Shown piece after piece: positions 42,629-51,771 of a stretch of DNA of 64,000 nucleotides. The notes beneath the pieces are model-generated. The model saw nothing but the letters and a program-made list of their open reading frames with translations, did not search any database and was not told where the DNA came from. How positions within the stretch are numbered: the stretch's first letter is position 1; the number at the start of each line of letters is the position of its first letter. This stretch comes from Microbulbifer sp. GL-2 (GTDB lineage Bacteria; Pseudomonadota; Gammaproteobacteria; Pseudomonadales; Cellvibrionaceae). The stretch covers positions 3,096,001-3,160,000 of the forward strand of contig NZ_AP019807.1 in NCBI RefSeq assembly GCF_007183175.1, in the 5' to 3' direction. The position numbers and the translations under genes are program-made.

Positions 42629-43702
42629 TTACTCAGGAGCGCCCTGGTATATGTGGGGTCGGTTGTCGGTGGGTCTTGGCACCACTTTGCGCCACAGGGC
42701 ATCGGCCAGTTCAGAGGGTGGTTGCTTGCATCCGCTGGCTATCCAGTTGGCAATCGTCTCTGCTACATTGGGCCATTGGATACAAAGTGGTTGCGGCAGA
42801 TTATTTAACCATTTTCCGACAGTCTTAGCATCAATACGTTGGACAATTTTAGCCAGACCTAATTGTTTTAGCGCTTTGGCATTTGCTACCTGTTCAAACT
42901 GGGATGCGAGAGGGCGACTGAGTATGGGCTTGCCCAGGGCCAGGGTTTCTGCCAGCAGCTCGAAACCGCTGTTGCAAATGACCGCTCTGGAGTTGGCCAG
43001 GTCCCGTTGGAATCCAATGGTGGAGGGAGCTTTTATAATAATGTTTGCCGCAGTGGGCAGGTTTTCCGGCACGCCGTATACAATAAACTGCTCGTCTACT
43101 TTTGAGAGCTCTTCCAGCATCGGTGCGGGATGTTCAAAAGGAAGGTATACAAGAATATGGTCTTGTGTATCCTTGTCAGGCCCTTTTTGTGGAGGCACTA
43201 TCGGTGGAAGTATGGGGTTTCCAAAGTGGTGCCAGTGCAATCCCAGGCTTTTTTGTGTCGGCGCGAAGAAGCGTAAAATACTATGCACAACCCAATTAAA
43301 TTTGGGAATGGGTATCGAGTATAAAAATGCGTATTGGTGTCCAATTCCCACACTGGGTTTTTTTCGTATTTTTGCTGCCCAGGCGGTTACGGGTTCATAG
43401 TCACTGATAATCAGATCGAACTCATCTATCGGCAATTCGGAAACTTCTTTTCGGAATCGAAGAAAACCCAGTTTCTGTATAGTCTCGAGGCCTCTTAATT
43501 TCCCTTCTCTATGCACGAAGGTTAACCCCCTGCGCCACCAGTAATCACCAAAAAGCTCCATGTCAAACAGCTTTTCTTTTGGCCGGCCGGAGAACAGCCA
43601 CTGTATTTCCAGTTCGGGAAATCTTTGCAGGGCCTTAGCCAATGTGCGTGAGCGGGCAATATGCCCATTTCCTGTTGCCTGTACTCCGTAAAGTATCTTC
43701 AT
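42629..43702 (-). CDS. MJ1255/VC2487-type glycosyltransferase
   Basis: A 357-residue protein of the GT-B-like MJ1255/VC2487 family: it opens K-I-L-Y-G-V-Q-A-T-G-N-G-H-I-A-R-S-R and has the C-terminal N-S-G-F-E-L-L-A-E-T-L-A-L-G-K-P-I donor-binding motif (about 255-272). The likely start ATG at 43702 overlaps the PAP2 stop (ATGA); the longer reading frame upstream is the PAP2 gene read in the wrong frame. The pair with a lipid phosphatase suggests a lipid-linked sugar step, by inference. Confidence 0.85.
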   Translation of the reverse strand: MKILYGVQATGNGHIARSRTLAKALQRFPELEIQWLFSGRPKEKLFDMELFGDYWWRRGLTFVHREGKLRGLETIQKLGFLRFRKEVSELPIDEFDLIISDYEPVTAWAAKIRKKPSVGIGHQYAFLYSIPIPKFNWVVHSILRFFAPTQKSLGLHWHHFGNPILPPIVPPQKGPDKDTQDHILVYLPFEHPAPMLEELSKVDEQFIVYGVPENLPTAANIIIKAPSTIGFQRDLANSRAVICNSGFELLAETLALGKPILSRPLASQFEQVANAKALKQLGLAKIVQRIDAKTVGKWLNNLPQPLCIQWPNVAETIANWIASGCKQPPSELADALWRKVVPRPTDNRPHIYQGAPE

Positions 43703-44204
43703 GAAAAGGCGGCGCTCGTGGTTATAGCAACACATATACCAAGCAGGGCGCCAGCGCAGATATCTGATGGAAAATGTACGCCGAGCCCAATCCTTGCTGC
43801 TCCGACTCCGGTGGCCCAGATGTACCCAAGGCTCCATATGGGCCCCGCCTGAATAATCATAAAAGTAATAAACAGAAATGCAGCAGAGGTATGGCCTGAG
43901 GGGAGGCTGAACTTGTCGTGAGCAATAATAACTGGGCGCATACCGGGGATGGTTTGTGGGGGCGTCTGCGGCGGGTTGTATTTTTGATGGCCCAATAAAG
44001 GGAGCGTTCAATGGCCACTGAAGAGCAGGCAGCGAAAAACATAAGTGTGGCTGCGTTGTAAATAATATAACTGCCAAGCACGATGATGGACAGCCATCCA
44101 TCTCCGGATTTGGATAGCCATAGATAGCGCTTGCGTGAACTGGGTTGTGACGCCCGTTCCATCATATATAGGACCAGGGACACGTCGACACTTTTCAAAT
44201 TCAT
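43699..44204 (-). pseudogene. PAP2-family phosphatase, frame broken at a C-run
   Basis: Two frames encode one PAP2 membrane phosphatase. The first (from 44204; ATG 44219 is an alternative) carries helix 1-2 and the K-x6-R-P motif (K-N-T-T-R-R-R-R-P). The second carries L-P-S-G-H-T and the R-x5-H-x3-D motif (A-R-I-G-L-G-V-H-F-P-S-D). They switch at a five-base C-run (G-run 43958-43962 on the plus strand); one added C gives an unbroken frame of about 168 residues with all three catalytic motifs in order. All catalytic residues are intact, so sequencing error is likely. It is translationally coupled to the glycosyltransferase. Confidence 0.85.
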
Positions 44205-44444
44205 AGATAATTCTCGCATGCAGCCAACATATGAATTGATTATTGCACGGAGTTGACCAAATGATGTCGCAATAGTGAAATCTTAAAAATAGATGCATTT
44301 AACGACTTGTGAAGGGCTTGTTCTTAAGTTGGCGGGAGTTTCTTTAGCAAAGAATGAAGTTGAAACAAAAAATACCTAGTAGGGTAGTGCGGCAGGTGGC
44401 TGGGAGGGCAACATAAGTTGCCCATGGGGAGAAAAAATTTTTGA

Positions 44445-45512
44445 TTATGCGATTTTGATTTCTATATTGCTGGAGCCCGGTAAGCTTTCCACAAGCTCTG
44501 GCCCACAAAGCATTGATGGTGTGAAATAACCGCCTTTGCCCGAGTAAGAGAGGAGAAAATCCATCACTGCTATAGAGCCCGACACAGTGACATCATAGCC
44601 ATTGGCGGTGACGACACGACCAAGCTTGCGTTCGCCTCGGCGGTCGTTGCGCACTTCGCCCCAGACCCAGGTCTTTTGTTTTGCGCGGCGCTCTTTATCG
44701 GGGCCGCGTACTGATTTATCCACTTTTGATTTCAGCCAGCCCTGCATCCAGCGACTGCCCAATAGCCAGCGAATGCTATTCAGGCGCTTCAATTTTTTTG
44801 CACGTTTCGGGCTCATTGGAATGTAAGCCTCAATATTTGGAATACCGGTGGAGTAAAAGGCGGTAGCCACATCCCCCCAGGGTATGGAAACTGCAAATTT
44901 GTTGCCGCGGCCGAAGTCGATCTCACGGGTAAGTTCCCCATGGCCAATAACTTCAATTTTACTGTTGCGACGTATGGCGCCGCCGACTCCGAGGCTCTCA
45001 ATAGAGGTTTTTGCTGTACCTGGGCTGAGGCCCGAATCGGAATCAAACCCCAGTGCCAAGTGGGTGGCGGAGGGCATCTTCTTATGCAGTGCGGCAGCCA
45101 GGCAATCTGTGGGGATTACATCGAACCCGGTGCCAGGGCACAACACAACTCCGGCGGCCTCAGCCTCAGCCCCCAGGCTATGGGCAGCTTCATAGACGGC
45201 AATTTCCCCGGTAATATCCTGATAATGGGTTTTCGAGCTTATACATGCCCGTATCATTGGTTCGGCAGTAGAGGAAAAGGGCCCTGCACAGTGAATCACC
45301 AGGTAAACATCCTGCAGGCTGCGCTCAAGGGTTTCCGTGTCCTCCAGGCCGATAGCCATTGCGGAGAGATTCAGCTCATTGGCGAGGGCCTGCAGCTTCA
45401 GTGGGTTTCGTCCGGCAAGGATCGGGCGAAAGCCCTGCGCTACGGCCTGGCGGGCAATGAGCTCACCGGTATAGCCATTTGCGCCGTAGATCATGATGTT
45501 TTTATTGTTCAC
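44445..45512 (-). CDS. Saccharopine dehydrogenase-like NAD(P)-binding protein
   Basis: A 355-residue protein with an N-terminal Rossmann loop G-A-N-G-Y-T-G-E-L-I (residues 10-19) and the saccharopine dehydrogenase-like / trans-acting enoyl reductase pattern (C-P-G-T-G-F-D-V-I-P-T-D near residue 124-135). The actual substrate is unknown; such proteins reduce enoyl groups in lipid or polyketide pathways or are uncharacterised. It is alone on its strand, with 240 bases (44205-44444) on its 3' side that show no gene. Confidence 0.85.
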   Translation of the reverse strand: MNNKNIMIYGANGYTGELIARQAVAQGFRPILAGRNPLKLQALANELNLSAMAIGLEDTETLERSLQDVYLVIHCAGPFSSTAEPMIRACISSKTHYQDITGEIAVYEAAHSLGAEAEAAGVVLCPGTGFDVIPTDCLAAALHKKMPSATHLALGFDSDSGLSPGTAKTSIESLGVGGAIRRNSKIEVIGHGELTREIDFGRGNKFAVSIPWGDVATAFYSTGIPNIEAYIPMSPKRAKKLKRLNSIRWLLGSRWMQGWLKSKVDKSVRGPDKERRAKQKTWVWGEVRNDRRGERKLGRVVTANGYDVTVSGSIAVMDFLLSYSGKGGYFTPSMLCGPELVESLPGSSNIEIKIA

Positions 45513-45721
45513 CGAGTGTCCTTAATATGTAACGGGACTGCCTGTTTCCCCGTTAACTGGCTGCGCAGCGTGGTTATTTTTCACTGTTGAATAGGGTATT
45601 ATGGTCAAGTTCCAGGTGGATCAAGGCTATATCGAGCGAAACCCTGGTGCAATTAATGTGATCTGAAGGCCTATTTTAACTTCATCGATGATGAGTGATT
45701 ATCTATTTGGTTAGACGCTGT

Positions 45722-45961
45722 TCATGCGGCTACGCTGTGATCCCCAGTTAGCTCAAATGCTTTTTCCAAAGCAAAGCGGGGGATAATTTTACCTTCTTTT
45801 GTCACGGTTTCTGTGAACATCGACAGTGGCCGTGCCCACACACCAAAGTCGCCATAGAGGGCGCGGTAAGTGACCAGCTGCTCACCGGTTTCACTATGGG
45901 TGGCAATATGCAGAACTTCGTAAAGATTTCCTTTGTAGTGGCGATAAAGGCCGCGTCTCAT
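45722..45961 (-). CDS. DUF1653 protein
   Basis: A 79-residue protein with the DUF1653 pattern: G-L-Y-R-H-Y-K-G-N-L-Y-E-V, H-S-E-T-G-E near residue 22 and V-T-Y-R-A-L-Y-G-D-x-x-x-W-A-R-P. Function is unknown. It lies 14 bases after the DUF3301 gene on the same strand. Confidence 0.9.
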   Translation of the reverse strand: MRRGLYRHYKGNLYEVLHIATHSETGEQLVTYRALYGDFGVWARPLSMFTETVTKEGKIIPRFALEKAFELTGDHSVAA

Positions 45962-45975
45962 TTGGGTACTACCAG

Positions 45976-46296
45976 TTAACTCATATGGTGGGGAGACAAT
46001 TGCAATTGCTCGATACGGCGGCCATGTAGTATGGCGATGCCTGAGTAGCGGTGTTCCCCGGTGGATGTAAATTCAAATTCATAGCTGCGCTGCAGGCTGA
46101 TATGGCCGCGCCTGTTGCGCTTGAGCCGGGTTCTTACCAGCATAACGGTGTCGTCCAGTAATTGAACGCCTAATTGCTTGCAGTGATTGGATGCCGCGCG
46201 CTTTACCTGCTCTTTGGCTGCCATATTGGCCCAGACATACCAGGCAGCAGCTGCCAGCAGCAGGAGCCAAAAGATATCGGTTGGTGAGTAATACAT
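45976..46296 (-). CDS. DUF3301 membrane protein
   Basis: A 106-residue protein with one N-terminal membrane helix (about residues 8-24) and a cytoplasmic domain containing the A-x-x-x-C-K-Q-L-x-V-Q-L-L-D-D-T-V pattern of DUF3301. The start ATG at 46296 is chosen; a longer upstream reading would run over the opposite-strand SDR gene. It is divergent from that SDR gene and probably co-transcribed with the DUF1653 gene. Confidence 0.88.
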   Translation of the reverse strand: MYYSPTDIFWLLLLAAAAWYVWANMAAKEQVKRAASNHCKQLGVQLLDDTVMLVRTRLKRNRRGHISLQRSYEFEFTSTGEHRYSGIAILHGRRIEQLQLSPHHMS

Positions 46297-46350
46297 TGCT
46301 CTACAGTTGCTATGATCGCTTTGCGAAAGAATAACATCGAAGGAGCTGAA

Positions 46351-47046
46351 ATGTCTGGCACCATACTGATTACCGGAAGTAACCGGGGCATAGGCCTGGA
46401 AATCTGTACCCAGTTCGCCAGGGATGGGTGGAAGGTTTACGCCTGCTGCAGGAATCTCGATCAAGCTGGCGCTCTCAAGGAGCTGCAGGGGCAATATGCA
46501 GAGTTGCACCCCATTCAATTGGATGTGACGGATTATTCACAGATGATTTCCCTGGCCAAAGCGATTCAGGGGGAACCTATTGATATCCTGTTCAATAACG
46601 CCGGCTACTACGGACCTAAGGGGGTACGGTTTGGCGAGGTGGATCGCACAGAGTGGCGTCGTGTATTGGAATCCAACACCATAGCCCCCTACATGATGGC
46701 GGAGACCTTTTGTGACAATGTGGCCGCGAGTAAGTACAAACTGATCGCGATGATGAGCAGTAAGGTGGGCAGTATCGCGGATAACCGCTCTGGCGGTGGC
46801 TATATCTATCGGACTTCCAAGGCGGCCCTGAATCAGATCGTGAAGAGCTTGTCTATCGACCTGGAGGAACGCGGCATAACAGTTTTAGCGCTACACCCTG
46901 GATGGGTGAAAACGGCGATGGGTGGTCCCGGCGCCCTTATCTCAGTCGAGCAGAGTGTCAGTGGCCTGAGAAAGATCCTATTGCAGGCAGATCAAGATAA
47001 TAGCGGCCATTTTTACAATTATGACGGCAGTCAAATCCCCTGGTAG
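46351..47046 (+). CDS. Short-chain dehydrogenase/reductase
   Basis: A 231-residue classical SDR. The cofactor loop T-G-S-N-R-G-I-G-L-E lies at residues 8-17, N-N-A-G at about 80-83, and the catalytic Tyr-x-x-x-Lys as Y-R-T-S-K at about 152-156, with serine upstream (M-M-S-S-K). The start ATG at 46351, preceded by AAGGAG, is preferred to the upstream in-frame ATG. Substrate is unknown. Confidence 0.9.
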   Translation: MSGTILITGSNRGIGLEICTQFARDGWKVYACCRNLDQAGALKELQGQYAELHPIQLDVTDYSQMISLAKAIQGEPIDILFNNAGYYGPKGVRFGEVDRTEWRRVLESNTIAPYMMAETFCDNVAASKYKLIAMMSSKVGSIADNRSGGGYIYRTSKAALNQIVKSLSIDLEERGITVLALHPGWVKTAMGGPGALISVEQSVSGLRKILLQADQDNSGHFYNYDGSQIPW

Positions 47047-47351
47047 CAAGCAGACGTGAGTCCCCGATGTTCAGGGGCTCCAGTTCATATTCTCAGTAAA
47101 CAGTTGATGTCATTTCTCACCAACAACCTAGGGTTTGTTCGGAGTGGATAGGCCGTCAGTTTCCCGCCCCTGGCTTACCGACCATTGCCCATACTGGCGC
47201 TTAAGTTCACTGTTTGCAAAATCAGGCAAGGATACGGAAGAAGTTTGCTACCGTGCTTAGCTTAAAAACGACAAAAATACTGATACTGGTGGAGGCGATT
47301 GGTTTCCCCGGTAAGGATAGACATGGAAAGCAGAAGTATTTTAGGCAAGGA
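47047..47351. other. Non-coding gap (305 bases)
   Basis: No gene, strong hairpin or repeat seen between the SDR and DUF1097 genes. An in-frame extension of the downstream frame begins at 47214, but its codon content and lack of a ribosome-binding site argue against its use. Confidence 0.6.
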
Positions 47352-47900
47352 ATGAGTAGTCAATATAAGAGTGACGGAATCGAGTTGATGAGTGGGACGA
47401 TTGGCAGTGCTGAAGGCAGGCAGACACTCTCCCAAGAGAGGCTTTTGACTGTGTTGCGATTGCTGCTGGGGTTGTCTGCAGCTACAGGCATATCATTGAT
47501 AGGGGACATGCCGGTGTGGGTGGCGATGCTGGGTGTGGTTGCCTATTTCTCCCGCGGCAAGAGCCTACAGGCTGGTGCTTACAATCTCGCCTGTGCTGTG
47601 ACTGGTTTGGGACTTGGGCTTGCCGCTCAGGCCGCAGTTGCCAAGTGGCAATTACAGCCACAGGTTGCTGCTCTTCCTATTGCCCTGTTGGTGGCGGCAG
47701 TAGGTGCCTGGGCAATGGGCCTGGTGACCGGAGTAAGTAATATATCCAGTTATGCAATCGGTATCCTGATTGGCTTTGCAGCCCAGGTGGAAGTGTCATT
47801 AGATAACTACTTTATTTTGATCGCGGCAATGTCGATCGGTGCTGTTGTTGGCGGACTGGTAGACAGGCTCTGGCCGGGACGTCGCGCCCTGGGCAGCTGA
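47352..47900 (+). CDS. DUF1097-like membrane protein
   Basis: A 182-residue protein with about five membrane helices in the region residues 32-170 and a hydrophilic N-terminus. The W-V-A-M-L-G-V-V-A-Y-F-S-R-G segment matches the DUF1097/YcdZ pattern (W-V-x-x-L-G-x-x-A-Y-F). Function is unknown. The start ATG at 47352 with AAGG upstream is preferred; ATG 47388 is possible. Confidence 0.7.
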   Translation: MSSQYKSDGIELMSGTIGSAEGRQTLSQERLLTVLRLLLGLSAATGISLIGDMPVWVAMLGVVAYFSRGKSLQAGAYNLACAVTGLGLGLAAQAAVAKWQLQPQVAALPIALLVAAVGAWAMGLVTGVSNISSYAIGILIGFAAQVEVSLDNYFILIAAMSIGAVVGGLVDRLWPGRRALGS

Positions 47901-48061
47901 TAATGCAAGGGTATCCTTGGGGTAAATATGTAGCCGATAGATAATGGCTCTTTTTTGAACAGGAATGGGGTGATTAGTTAGGAATAAATGGTTGACGTTT
48001 TTCTGTACTGTCCAAAAGCACAAATAGGAAAACGAGAAAATATTGCTCAGAGGTAACAGCA

Positions 48062-48178
48062 ATGTTCAAGCGTATTATGTTCACCATGGCAATGGTATTT
48101 ATTACCGCCCTCGCCTTTACTGATCCGGCAACTTCCGGTTCAGGGCCAGAAACTGACTTGAAATATCTGCAGTATTGA
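48062..48178 (+). CDS. Putative 38-residue secreted or membrane peptide
   Basis: Too short for usual ORF filters. ATG at 48062 has AGAGG eight bases upstream. The peptide starts M-F-K-R-I-M-F-T-M-A-M-V-F-I-T-A-L-A-F, a basic-hydrophobic segment like a signal peptide or membrane anchor, then a short polar tail ending Y-L-Q-Y. No family is recognised. It precedes tpm by 65 bases. Confidence 0.45.
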   Translation: MFKRIMFTMAMVFITALAFTDPATSGSGPETDLKYLQY

Positions 48179-48243
48179 TAGACAGTTTACTTTAAAGGTA
48201 AATAGCAATATCGCCGAGACATGATGCACATGGGGGTGCTGAA

Positions 48244-48882
48244 ATGGAAGAGAGATTCTGGCTGGATAAATGGGAGAGGAATGAAATCGGTTTCCACGAG
48301 AAGTCGGGAAATCCCATGCTGGCTCAATATTTTCCAGCGTTATCCTTAGGGGAAGGCAGCCGCGTATTTCTCCCCCTGTGTGGTAAAACCGGGGACATTG
48401 CATGGTTGAAATCGCGTGGATGTAGTATCGCTGGTGCTGAGCTCAGTGAAAGCGCTGTCCAGCAACTCTTTGATGAACTTGAACTTTCTCCTAAGATCGA
48501 AAAGTGCTGCGAGCTCAAACGCTATAGTGCCGAAAGTATCAATATTTTTGTGGGTGATATATTCGCATTGAATGCAAAAATTCTGGGGTCGGTTGATGCA
48601 ATATATGATCGGGCAGCTCTGGTAGCATTGCCTGATAAAATGCGCAAACGCTATGTGGAACACCTGATGGAAATTACGGCAGTTGCCCCGCAGTTGTTAA
48701 TTTCTTTTGAGTATGAGCAGTCCCAGTTAGCTGGTCCTCCTTTTGCGATCAGCTCCCAGCAAATATTTGATTATTATGATGCGGACTACCATCTCAAAAT
48801 GCTTGGTCGCCGAGAAGTGCCGGGTGGATTAAAAGGCCTGGTACCCGCGGAAGAAGTTGCCTGGTTGTTGGTCCGGCGCTAA
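48244..48882 (+). CDS. tpm: Thiopurine S-methyltransferase
   Basis: A 212-residue SAM-dependent methyltransferase of the TPMT family: W-x-x-x-W-E-R-N-E-I-G-F-H near residues 7-19, the SAM loop F-L-P-L-C-G-K-T (about 42-49) and A-G-A-E-L-S (about 62-67). Bacterial members methylate thiopurines and, in some, selenite or tellurite. Start ATG at 48244. It is convergent with the GIY-YIG gene. Confidence 0.92.
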   Translation: MEERFWLDKWERNEIGFHEKSGNPMLAQYFPALSLGEGSRVFLPLCGKTGDIAWLKSRGCSIAGAELSESAVQQLFDELELSPKIEKCCELKRYSAESINIFVGDIFALNAKILGSVDAIYDRAALVALPDKMRKRYVEHLMEITAVAPQLLISFEYEQSQLAGPPFAISSQQIFDYYDADYHLKMLGRREVPGGLKGLVPAEEVAWLLVRR

Positions 48883-48937
48883 CTTCGGTCTCCAGTGAAC
48901 TTTTCTTATAAAACAGATGGCAGGGGTTATTTCTTAT

Positions 48938-49243
48938 TTATTTCCCTGGCCCATCTTCCCCAGCTAGTATGGATAAGGGTGGTAAGGGTAAAGTCCCTGC
49001 GATCAGGGCTTCCTTCTTTTTCTTTGGCCATTTTTTGATAGCCATTTCCAGCTTGAGTGCCGCTGACTTATCCGGGATCTGTACCTGGAATTCCAAGGTG
49101 AGAGGCCCCTTTCCTCGTAAGGCTTTGGCAGCCTTGGGTCCACTGGAGTTGTGTTCGGCGAAACGCCGCCGCACATCCATAGTAATTCCTGTATAAAGTG
49201 ATCCACTGGAAGTGCGGATTAAATAGACAAACCAACTGTTCAT
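48938..49243 (-). CDS. GIY-YIG nuclease domain protein
   Basis: A 101-residue protein of the YhbQ/UPF0213 type: single GIY-YIG domain with F-V-Y-L-I-R-T, L-Y-T-G-I-T and V-R-R-R-F-A-E-H motifs (residues 5-32). It probably nicks DNA as in related small nucleases; the target is not known. It follows the radical SAM gene on the same strand by 42 bases. Confidence 0.9.
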   Translation of the reverse strand: MNSWFVYLIRTSSGSLYTGITMDVRRRFAEHNSSGPKAAKALRGKGPLTLEFQVQIPDKSAALKLEMAIKKWPKKKKEALIAGTLPLPPLSILAGEDGPGK

Positions 49244-49285
49244 TTAGTGAAGCACCTGAAAAGGATATTACTGTATTTGGTAAAG

Positions 49286-50368
49286 CTAGAACAGCGTCTG
49301 CTGATCACCAGGCTGAGGGGGAGGCTGGAACTGGCTGCAGTCTAGCGAAAGACGGCGGTGATTTAACCCCAGTTTCTTGATGGCGACAATAAAACGCTGG
49401 CGCAGAAGCTGGGCAAATACACCGGTACCAGTACGGCGCTGAGAAAATTCACTCTGATAATCACGCCCATCCCGGCTTTGTTGAATCAGGCTCATTACAT
49501 GCTCCGCTCTCTGCGGATAGTGCGCTAAGAGCCATTCCCTAAACAGCGGGGCCACTTCATGAGGCAAGCGTAAAAGAATATAGGCTGCACGCGTTGCTCC
49601 AGCTTCATGGCCAGCTGTTAGAATTTTTTCCAGCTCACAATCATTCAGAGCTGGGATTATTGGTGCAGCCATAACAGCAGTAGGTATTCCGGCATTACTT
49701 AGCTGTTCGATGGTGCGTAACCGAGCTGCAGGCCCAGCCGTACGCGGTTCCAGCCTTCTCTTAAGCTCATTCTCCAAAGTGGTCACGCTAATCGCAACTT
49801 GAGCCAGGTTGTCTTGGGCCATCTCTGCAAGAATGGGAAGGTCCCTAAGGATTAGCTGGCCCTTGGTGACTATTGTTACCGGCTGGCGATATTGTTGCAT
49901 AACTATTAGAAGAGAGCGGGTGATTTCCTTATCTTTCTCCAGGGGCTGGTAGGGATCGGTATTTGTTCCCAAAGCAATTGGACTGCACTGATAGCCGGGC
50001 TTGCGCAGGCTGCGTTCCAGCAACTCAGCGGCATTGGGTTTAAAAAATATCTTGCTTTCGAAGTCCAGGCCGGGTGATAGGTCCATATAGGCATGGGCGG
50101 GGCGTGCATAACAATATACACAGCCGTGCTCACAGCCCCGGTAGGGGTTAATTGACTGAGTGAAAGGGATATCCGGTGACTGATTGGTAGCAATAATAGA
50201 TTTGGCTTTTTCTTCTATTGCCTCTGTAAGCAGGCGCTCTACGGGCTCCTGATCTGTCTGCCATCCATCGTTCTCGCGGGTGCTCGAATAGCTGGCAAAG
50301 CGTCCGGTGATATTTCTGGTGGCACCACGACCTTTGTGTAAACGCAGCGGGTCTTGGGAGTCTGTCAT
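49286..50368 (-). CDS. PA0069-family radical SAM protein
   Basis: A 360-residue radical SAM enzyme. The 4Fe-4S cysteines are Cys79, Cys83 and Cys86 in R-G-C-E-H-G-C-V-Y-C. It belongs to the PA0069 family of uncharacterised proteins related to spore photoproduct lyase-like Rv2578c enzymes. Substrate is unknown. Transcribed toward the GIY-YIG gene. Confidence 0.92.
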   Translation of the reverse strand: MTDSQDPLRLHKGRGATRNITGRFASYSSTRENDGWQTDQEPVERLLTEAIEEKAKSIIATNQSPDIPFTQSINPYRGCEHGCVYCYARPAHAYMDLSPGLDFESKIFFKPNAAELLERSLRKPGYQCSPIALGTNTDPYQPLEKDKEITRSLLIVMQQYRQPVTIVTKGQLILRDLPILAEMAQDNLAQVAISVTTLENELKRRLEPRTAGPAARLRTIEQLSNAGIPTAVMAAPIIPALNDCELEKILTAGHEAGATRAAYILLRLPHEVAPLFREWLLAHYPQRAEHVMSLIQQSRDGRDYQSEFSQRRTGTGVFAQLLRQRFIVAIKKLGLNHRRLSLDCSQFQPPPQPGDQQTLF

Positions 50369-50690
50369 TTTGCAATGGGAGATATCTGGATATATGTACA
50401 GTTTAGGTTATTTTGTTGTAATTGGGAATAGCCTTACATAGGCTCAGTGCCAAGCTGCCATTTATTATTTGGTGACCGTCTGGTTAGGCCACATGGCCAT
50501 TGGATAGAATTGACCCATCCGAAGTTAAATTGTTCGAGGAAGGCAGGAGATATTCAGCATACTTATTAATAAATTTTTGAAGTCGCTTACCCCGTAAATA
50601 CAGATCACCCATAAATATCTGGGAGCAAAATCAGGCTCCCGCCTTGAATGAATTCCAAAGCGGGACAGTAAATCTTTTCTGGTGCCTTTT
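50369..50690. other. Non-coding AT-rich gap (322 bases)
   Basis: No convincing gene; a 77-residue minus-strand frame at 50525-50758 overlaps the next gene and looks random. A GGGAGC/GCTCCC hairpin at 50621-50640 may end the transcript of the downstream-strand NTF2-like gene, though it has no T-run. Confidence 0.5.
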
Positions 50691-51155
50691 TTAAACGCTC
50701 GTAGTAATAGTGTCTGGCATATATCTGGCGGACACTGAAAGCCCCGGTCGTTCATCATCCCAAATCATATTCGTGATCTTCCAGGACTTTCCGTCATGGT
50801 AAAGCTGGATACTATTGATGCCCCTCTTAATAAATTGGGTTCTTTCTTCATTGCTCCAGGCTTCATAGGTACTAAAGGCGTGAGCAATGTTACCGAAAAC
50901 TTCAACAATATTGTGAATTTCGTCCTCATAGAAAGCCCGCTCCCCTATCAATTCTTGAAAGTTATCCGGGTAGTCCTGAATTTCCATTACAAGAGATTGT
51001 GGTTTCCCCTTGTTGTCTACTGAGGTACGGATTACTTTAGCGTAAGAGGTGAATAGGCACTGCTGCCTATTCCAGTCCCGCTTATAACCAGCTGGGCCAG
51101 AAATTACCTGGTAGAGCTCTTTTAAAAGTTCTTGGATTTCGGTTTTTGCGTCCAT
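50691..51155 (-). CDS. NTF2/SnoaL-like protein
   Basis: A 154-residue acidic protein without signal peptide. The alpha-plus-beta arrangement with a short N-terminal helix (I-Q-E-L-L-K-E-L-Y), middle G-N-I-A-H-A-F-S-T-Y-E and end strands S-I-Q-L-Y-H-D-G-K-S-W-K-I resembles nuclear-transport-factor-2-like proteins. Function is unknown. It stands alone in an AT-rich accessory stretch. Confidence 0.65.
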   Translation of the reverse strand: MDAKTEIQELLKELYQVISGPAGYKRDWNRQQCLFTSYAKVIRTSVDNKGKPQSLVMEIQDYPDNFQELIGERAFYEDEIHNIVEVFGNIAHAFSTYEAWSNEERTQFIKRGINSIQLYHDGKSWKITNMIWDDERPGLSVSARYMPDTITTSV

Positions 51156-51453
51156 TGCTTGGTGTCCTTCATAGTATTTTGTAAAGATGGAGGAAATTCA
51201 TCTTCCCATTCAACCTATATGAAAGCAAACCTCAGGTACTATCTTTGTTCCTTCATAAAACATTGGGCAATCAATCCTGGGTCAGATGGCAGCCAAAACA
51301 GTATTTTCCATACATTTTCTGTATTTGCCAGTGTGTAAGTGCTGCAGATATGATCAAGTAAGGAGCCTGTGAGGTGTAGCGTTTAAGTAATACTGAAGTT
51401 GCAGTCAGATTCCCACCACTAAACTGAGGTTGAAAATGGACTATTTGGGAGCC

Positions 51454-51771
51454 AGCATAGTCTCTCTCATGCTGGCTATTATTACGCAAACCTGCTTCAT
51501 CGCCCCAATAGACTTCGACATTATCCGCTTTCGCTCGAGACTCTGGATGTTCCTAGCCTAGCCATTTTTGAACTGCTTTTGGGCTCTGCTCATATGCATT
51601 TTTACTGGTTTGAGGCTTCACTTCCCATCGTTTCAGGGGTTCCCCAGCAGTACGAATAGGCATTTTTAAACCTGTCTCTTACTCAATCAGCTCCATTACC
51701 GCTTTGCGCGTCCAGAGCACATAATTCAGTTTCAGCTGGTCAGGTGTCTTATTTGCCAGTAAATCTCTATG
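51454..51771 (-). pseudogene. IS630-family transposase relic
   Basis: The minus strand encodes fragments of an IS630-type DDE transposase: K-T-P-D-Q-L-K-L-N-Y-V-L-W-T-R-K-A-V, then P-L-K-R-W-E-V-K-P-Q, then N-A-Y-E-Q-S-P-K-A-V-Q-K-W-L, then V-Y-W-G-D-E-A-G-L-R. The frame is broken by a TAA stop, a frameshift at a 7-A run and a TAG stop, and after H-E-R-D-Y-A the match ends. Neither terminal inverted repeats nor the N- and C-terminal thirds are found, so this is a dead remnant. Confidence 0.75.

Noticed and set aside
43703..44101. 133-residue N-terminal extension of the glycosyltransferase
   Set aside because: This is the PAP2 gene read in another frame; the family start is the ATG at 43702.
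46297..46518. Longer N-terminus for the DUF3301 protein
   Set aside because: It would run across the opposite-strand SDR gene start; ATG 46296 gives the family layout.
50525..50758. 77-residue minus-strand frame
   Set aside because: Its first part overlaps the NTF2-like gene in another frame and the rest looks random, without a ribosome-binding site.
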